Assembly: GCA_003952965.2 (NCBI GenBank)
Contig: CM025852.1
Span: 22,352,280-22,416,279 of the forward strand
Reading direction: 5' to 3'
DNA length: 64,000 bases
DNA from: Morella rubra
Taxonomy: Eukaryota; Streptophyta; Magnoliopsida; Fagales; Myricaceae
The position numbers and the translations under genes were made by a program. This document shows positions 60,739 through 64,000 of this stretch, in pieces. Numbering within the stretch: position 1 is the stretch's first letter; each line of letters begins with the position of its first letter. The notes below the pieces were generated by a model. That model did no database searches. It was not told the origin of the DNA and worked only from the letters and a program-made list of their open reading frames with translations.

Positions 60739-63700
60739 CTACTCCAAGGAATTTATGAGATCTTTGAAGGCGAAAATCAACCAATCAGCTTTCGCTGCAA
60801 CAGCTTCTCGAAGTTGAACACCAGCATAACAAATATAAATGTCTGCACCTCCTGGTTTCCGAGCCTGTGTAGACAACATACAAAATTACAAGAAAAGCAC
60901 ATTCACTTTAGCAGGAAACTCATAACAAACGCCATATCAATTGAACTTGAACATCAGGTTACAGCTTTCTAGAGAAATACGGCCGCACGCAAGTAGACAA
61001 TTTTGGATGAATTTACTTACCTCAAGATCAGTAGCACCATCACCAATCATGACTAATGACTTGTACCCTTGAGCCTGTAAAATAGAGTTTATTAGCTTTA
61101 CAAGCAATAGATATAGCAAACAAATAAACAAACAGCTAAGACACCTACCTTCCTTATTTGCTGGACAGCAGTGGCTTTTCCTCCACTCCTTGAAGTGGGC
61201 TCCTTCGTGTCAAACCCCAGAAACTCCCCAGAACTTGCAAATAGCAGTTGATTGGCAAAAATGTTTTCAGTGGGTATACCTAGGATTGATGCAACAGGCT
61301 TCAAAGGAAGTTGTTTAATTAGTAGTTACAGGAGAAATTTGATGGACAATTTAGTCTCCAATTTAAAAAGGAACTAGATACTGTATGCCAAATCCCAGAC
61401 AAACAAAGAATTGTATGTATCCTATCACTATAAACATGTCTCATCACAAAATAACTTAAATTTTCTCAACATTTGAAGTTTAAGGCAATAAAGGCACAAA
61501 CCAAATTTTGAGAATTTCTGAGAAATTCTTCTTAGCAGTTAGCATGCAGTATGCACAATAATAAATCTTCCCCGGGTGTTATCACCAGTTGAATTTCTAC
61601 TGAAGGAGTCCAGCATTTTCCTCGAGTTAATTGGATCATATGTGTCATATTAGGATCAACTGAAACAGGGATCCAACAGGCTGAAAGAACATCACATGCT
61701 CCAGTTTCCAAAGGTTCACTAACCCCGGTCACAAAAAAATTAAAAAGTAAAGAAATTGAAAGTGACTACACGTTCATGCAAATACATGTATACAGTTTAT
61801 GAAAGAATGCTTTTAGGAAAAAATAATAAACCAAACTCCTTGCTATTTGACAGCATACATTGATCATTTGGCGGAAGCCTCCAGAGACCAGATATACAGT
61901 GGTATTCTTAGAGTTTAGCTTGTTTACTAACTCTTCTATGCCAGGAGAAAGCCTACAAACCAAAAAGCAGAAATGATGAACATCATTTACTAACGATTAA
62001 AGTCAAAATATTGGTCATTGCTGATTATCAAGTTGCCAGAAAAGGGAAAAAAGAAGAAAAACTACAGATAAAAGCCGACACCTATCATATATGCTGTGCA
62101 ACATTGTGCATTGTCGTAATTGAAATAGCATGTAGCGACATTATGTTTATGAAGTTTTATTACTGATGCTATCATGACCTAGTGCTGTTTATTCATTTTC
62201 TGTCCTTTTGCAAATATTGCCATTGCATATACAGCTCAAGGTGTTGAAAATATGGCATGATTCAGTGTGGAAATATTATCAGTGGGCACATAATAGCTTC
62301 CATCCCACTCAAAATCAGTAATGCCCATGGTTTGACAAGACTTCGTTTTGCCATTTCCAATTGCCATGTTCATGCTCATAATATCTGCTCTAACTCATAA
62401 TTATGTTGGTGAAAGTTACAACTAGAAAGAACAATATTACAACTAGAAAGAACAATAAGAGTAATAACATACCAAACTCACTCCCTGAAAGGGGCAGGAT
62501 ATATATGAGGAATAGTAATACAACATTGTAATAACTTTGCTGGTACCATGCAGCCAGAATAGCAACAGATTTAACTATGCCATCCACATAAAAAATTTGA
62601 CAATAATTATAAAGATTTTAAGTGGTTGCAGCATATCCCATCGTGGTCCTAAGCCCTTCATGAGCAAAGTCAGAATATGTTCATCCAAATTGCACAGATC
62701 CTTGAAAGAAAAACCCTAGAAAATCTAAAATGAAATGACTTGAGGATTTTGATCATCCAGTAACCTTCACGACAGAGGACCTACCTGGAATAGAAAATGA
62801 CAAGTTCCACTGTACTAAAAATCAAAGAAAAGATTTCCCACGCAAGGATAGAGTAAATCCGATTAAAAAGCAGACTGTGCCCCAAAGTATGACACATCTT
62901 TTCAAGTGCTAATGAGAGTGCTTGGCTATCACAATTAAATTGCTACACGTTTGATAAGATTTTCCCATCCAAATTGCACACACTTTTTCATACTGAATCT
63001 TCAACAAACATCAAAATTAGCATGTCTTTTAGAATCAACATTAATTAGTAATTACCATACAAGTATTTTGAAGTGTAGGAAGATATATACTTCTATCCAT
63101 TGGCAAGATGGTAATAGTTCCATAGGCCAACACAAACTTGTGGTTTCAAATGCTATGTGGAAGTCTCTGCAAAATCACGTTCTAATACAACTATCCAGCC
63201 CACCATTATTAAGGAAACAAATCAAAGCATGCACAAGATAATGGAAATGCCTTCAAACCTCGGAGGTCTCTTTGCAAGAAAGTCCTGCACTTGAGCAAAG
63301 GAAGGATTGAACAAAGAGAGTCTGGCAGCCAAAGCCTCCTCAAAAGGAACAGAACCATTCATTGCTCTAGCAAAATCCAGAAACCAAAATCAGGCATAGG
63401 AACAAACAACAAAACAATTGAAGCAGTTCTAAGGAATGTGGGACATCCTACCTGGAAGTCCATTCTGCAACAGCCTTTCCTGCTCCACAAAATTCTGCAA
63501 GTTCATCGATGCCCTCGTCCAGGATCACCGTGCTATCCACATCAAAGCACACCGCATTGGCATTTCTCCATAACTCAAGAACGTCTATAAACATAAGATG
63601 GCAACCATCAATCAACAACATAAACATCATTCTCACAGTCAAAACATCGAAAAGTGAAGTGCACATTTAAGGAACTTAATAATCCATTATCTGATTATCA

Positions 63701-64000
63701 TAAGCTCCATAGGAGATATCCAGTTACATCAACTCCAATCATTTGAACAAAAGTTTCAGAACTCATTGATGTATGTAATTAAAAGCTAATTAATACCAAC
63801 GAGGAAAACAGGCTGAACCAAGTAAAGTATTGGACTCTCAGTCTACTGAATCAAAAGATACAATAAGTGCAGTGGGCCCATATTTCCTTCAAATATGAAA
63901 TGTGCAAAAGCTAATAAACGAGCATAACCTTTGGATGGCAGAGTGTTGTTGAAGTGGCCCAATTCTGCGCAATTCAATCGTTGAACAGAAGCAGTAATTG
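60739..64000 (-). CDS. PSP1: Phosphoserine phosphatase, plastid type, 5' end outside the window
   Basis: This HAD-family enzyme removes phosphate from 3-phosphoserine, the last step of the phosphorylated serine pathway in plastids. Exons on the minus strand, from the window edge, are 64000-63929, 63584-63452, 63366-63259, 61952-61859, 61298-61149, 61074-61021 and 60864-60739. All junctions are in phase. Motifs in order: CFDVDSTV (HAD motif I, with the nucleophile and acid-base aspartates), DEGIDELAEFCGAGKAVAEW (cap region), YLVSGGFRQMI (motif II serine), SGGKATAVQQI (motif III lysine), MIGDGATDLE (motif IV). The C-terminus is AKADWLIFAFKDLINSLE. The first visible exon is poorly conserved, consistent with the end of a transit peptide; its start lies beyond 64000. 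The intron at 61953-63258 is 1.3 kb and holds nothing recognised. Confidence 0.96.

Overview
This is a stretch of plant nuclear genome, almost certainly from a eudicot. Every recognisable gene is a plant nuclear gene with plant-type GT-AG introns. Intergenic DNA is AT-rich and full of short foldback elements. Several families are plant-specific (POLAR-like, EXO70E, HD-Zip I). The species cannot be fixed from the sequence. No bacterial, viral or organellar segment, tRNA, rRNA, recognised microRNA precursor or CRISPR array was seen. Exon models were built by hand from splice sites, reading-frame continuity and family resemblance.

Layout. 390-7121 (+): a secreted glycerophosphodiester phosphodiesterase whose seventh exon lacks one base. 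8134-11729 (-): the large subunit of replication protein A, with E2F-type sites upstream. 13404-15150 (-): a Ser-rich plant protein of unknown role. 20369-24723 (+): a POLAR-like coiled-coil protein. 25455-27578 (-): a glycine-rich RNA-binding protein of the organelle-targeted group. 30447-31805 (+): an intronless presenilin. 34537-36471 (-): an EXO70E-type exocyst subunit. 38200-45700: gene-free and transposon-rich. About 46000-48560 (+): a decayed or very poorly conserved transcribed locus. 49947-51634 (-): an HD-Zip I transcription factor of the HB21/HB40/HB53 group. 51635-59800: about 8 kb with no gene seen. 60739 to the window edge (-): phosphoserine phosphatase, whose N-terminus lies outside.

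The genes do not form a pathway or cluster. They are unrelated single genes (lipid turnover, DNA replication, polarity, organelle RNA, intramembrane proteolysis, exocytosis, transcription, serine synthesis), as expected for an ordinary euchromatic plant segment. No new multi-gene system is claimed.

The most informative structure is mobile-element stratigraphy at 38603-39842. A Mutator-like foldback element with a perfect 9-bp target duplication carries a nested 145-bp hAT-like element with a perfect 8-bp target duplication. An uninterrupted counterpart of each insertion site is present within the window. A separate 926-bp hAT-like element lies at 40217-41142. A second notable feature is the GDPD gene, whose sixth intron is a patchwork of imperfect copies of its own other introns and one exon, next to the frameshifted exon. 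That pattern could be a real rearrangement or an assembly error.
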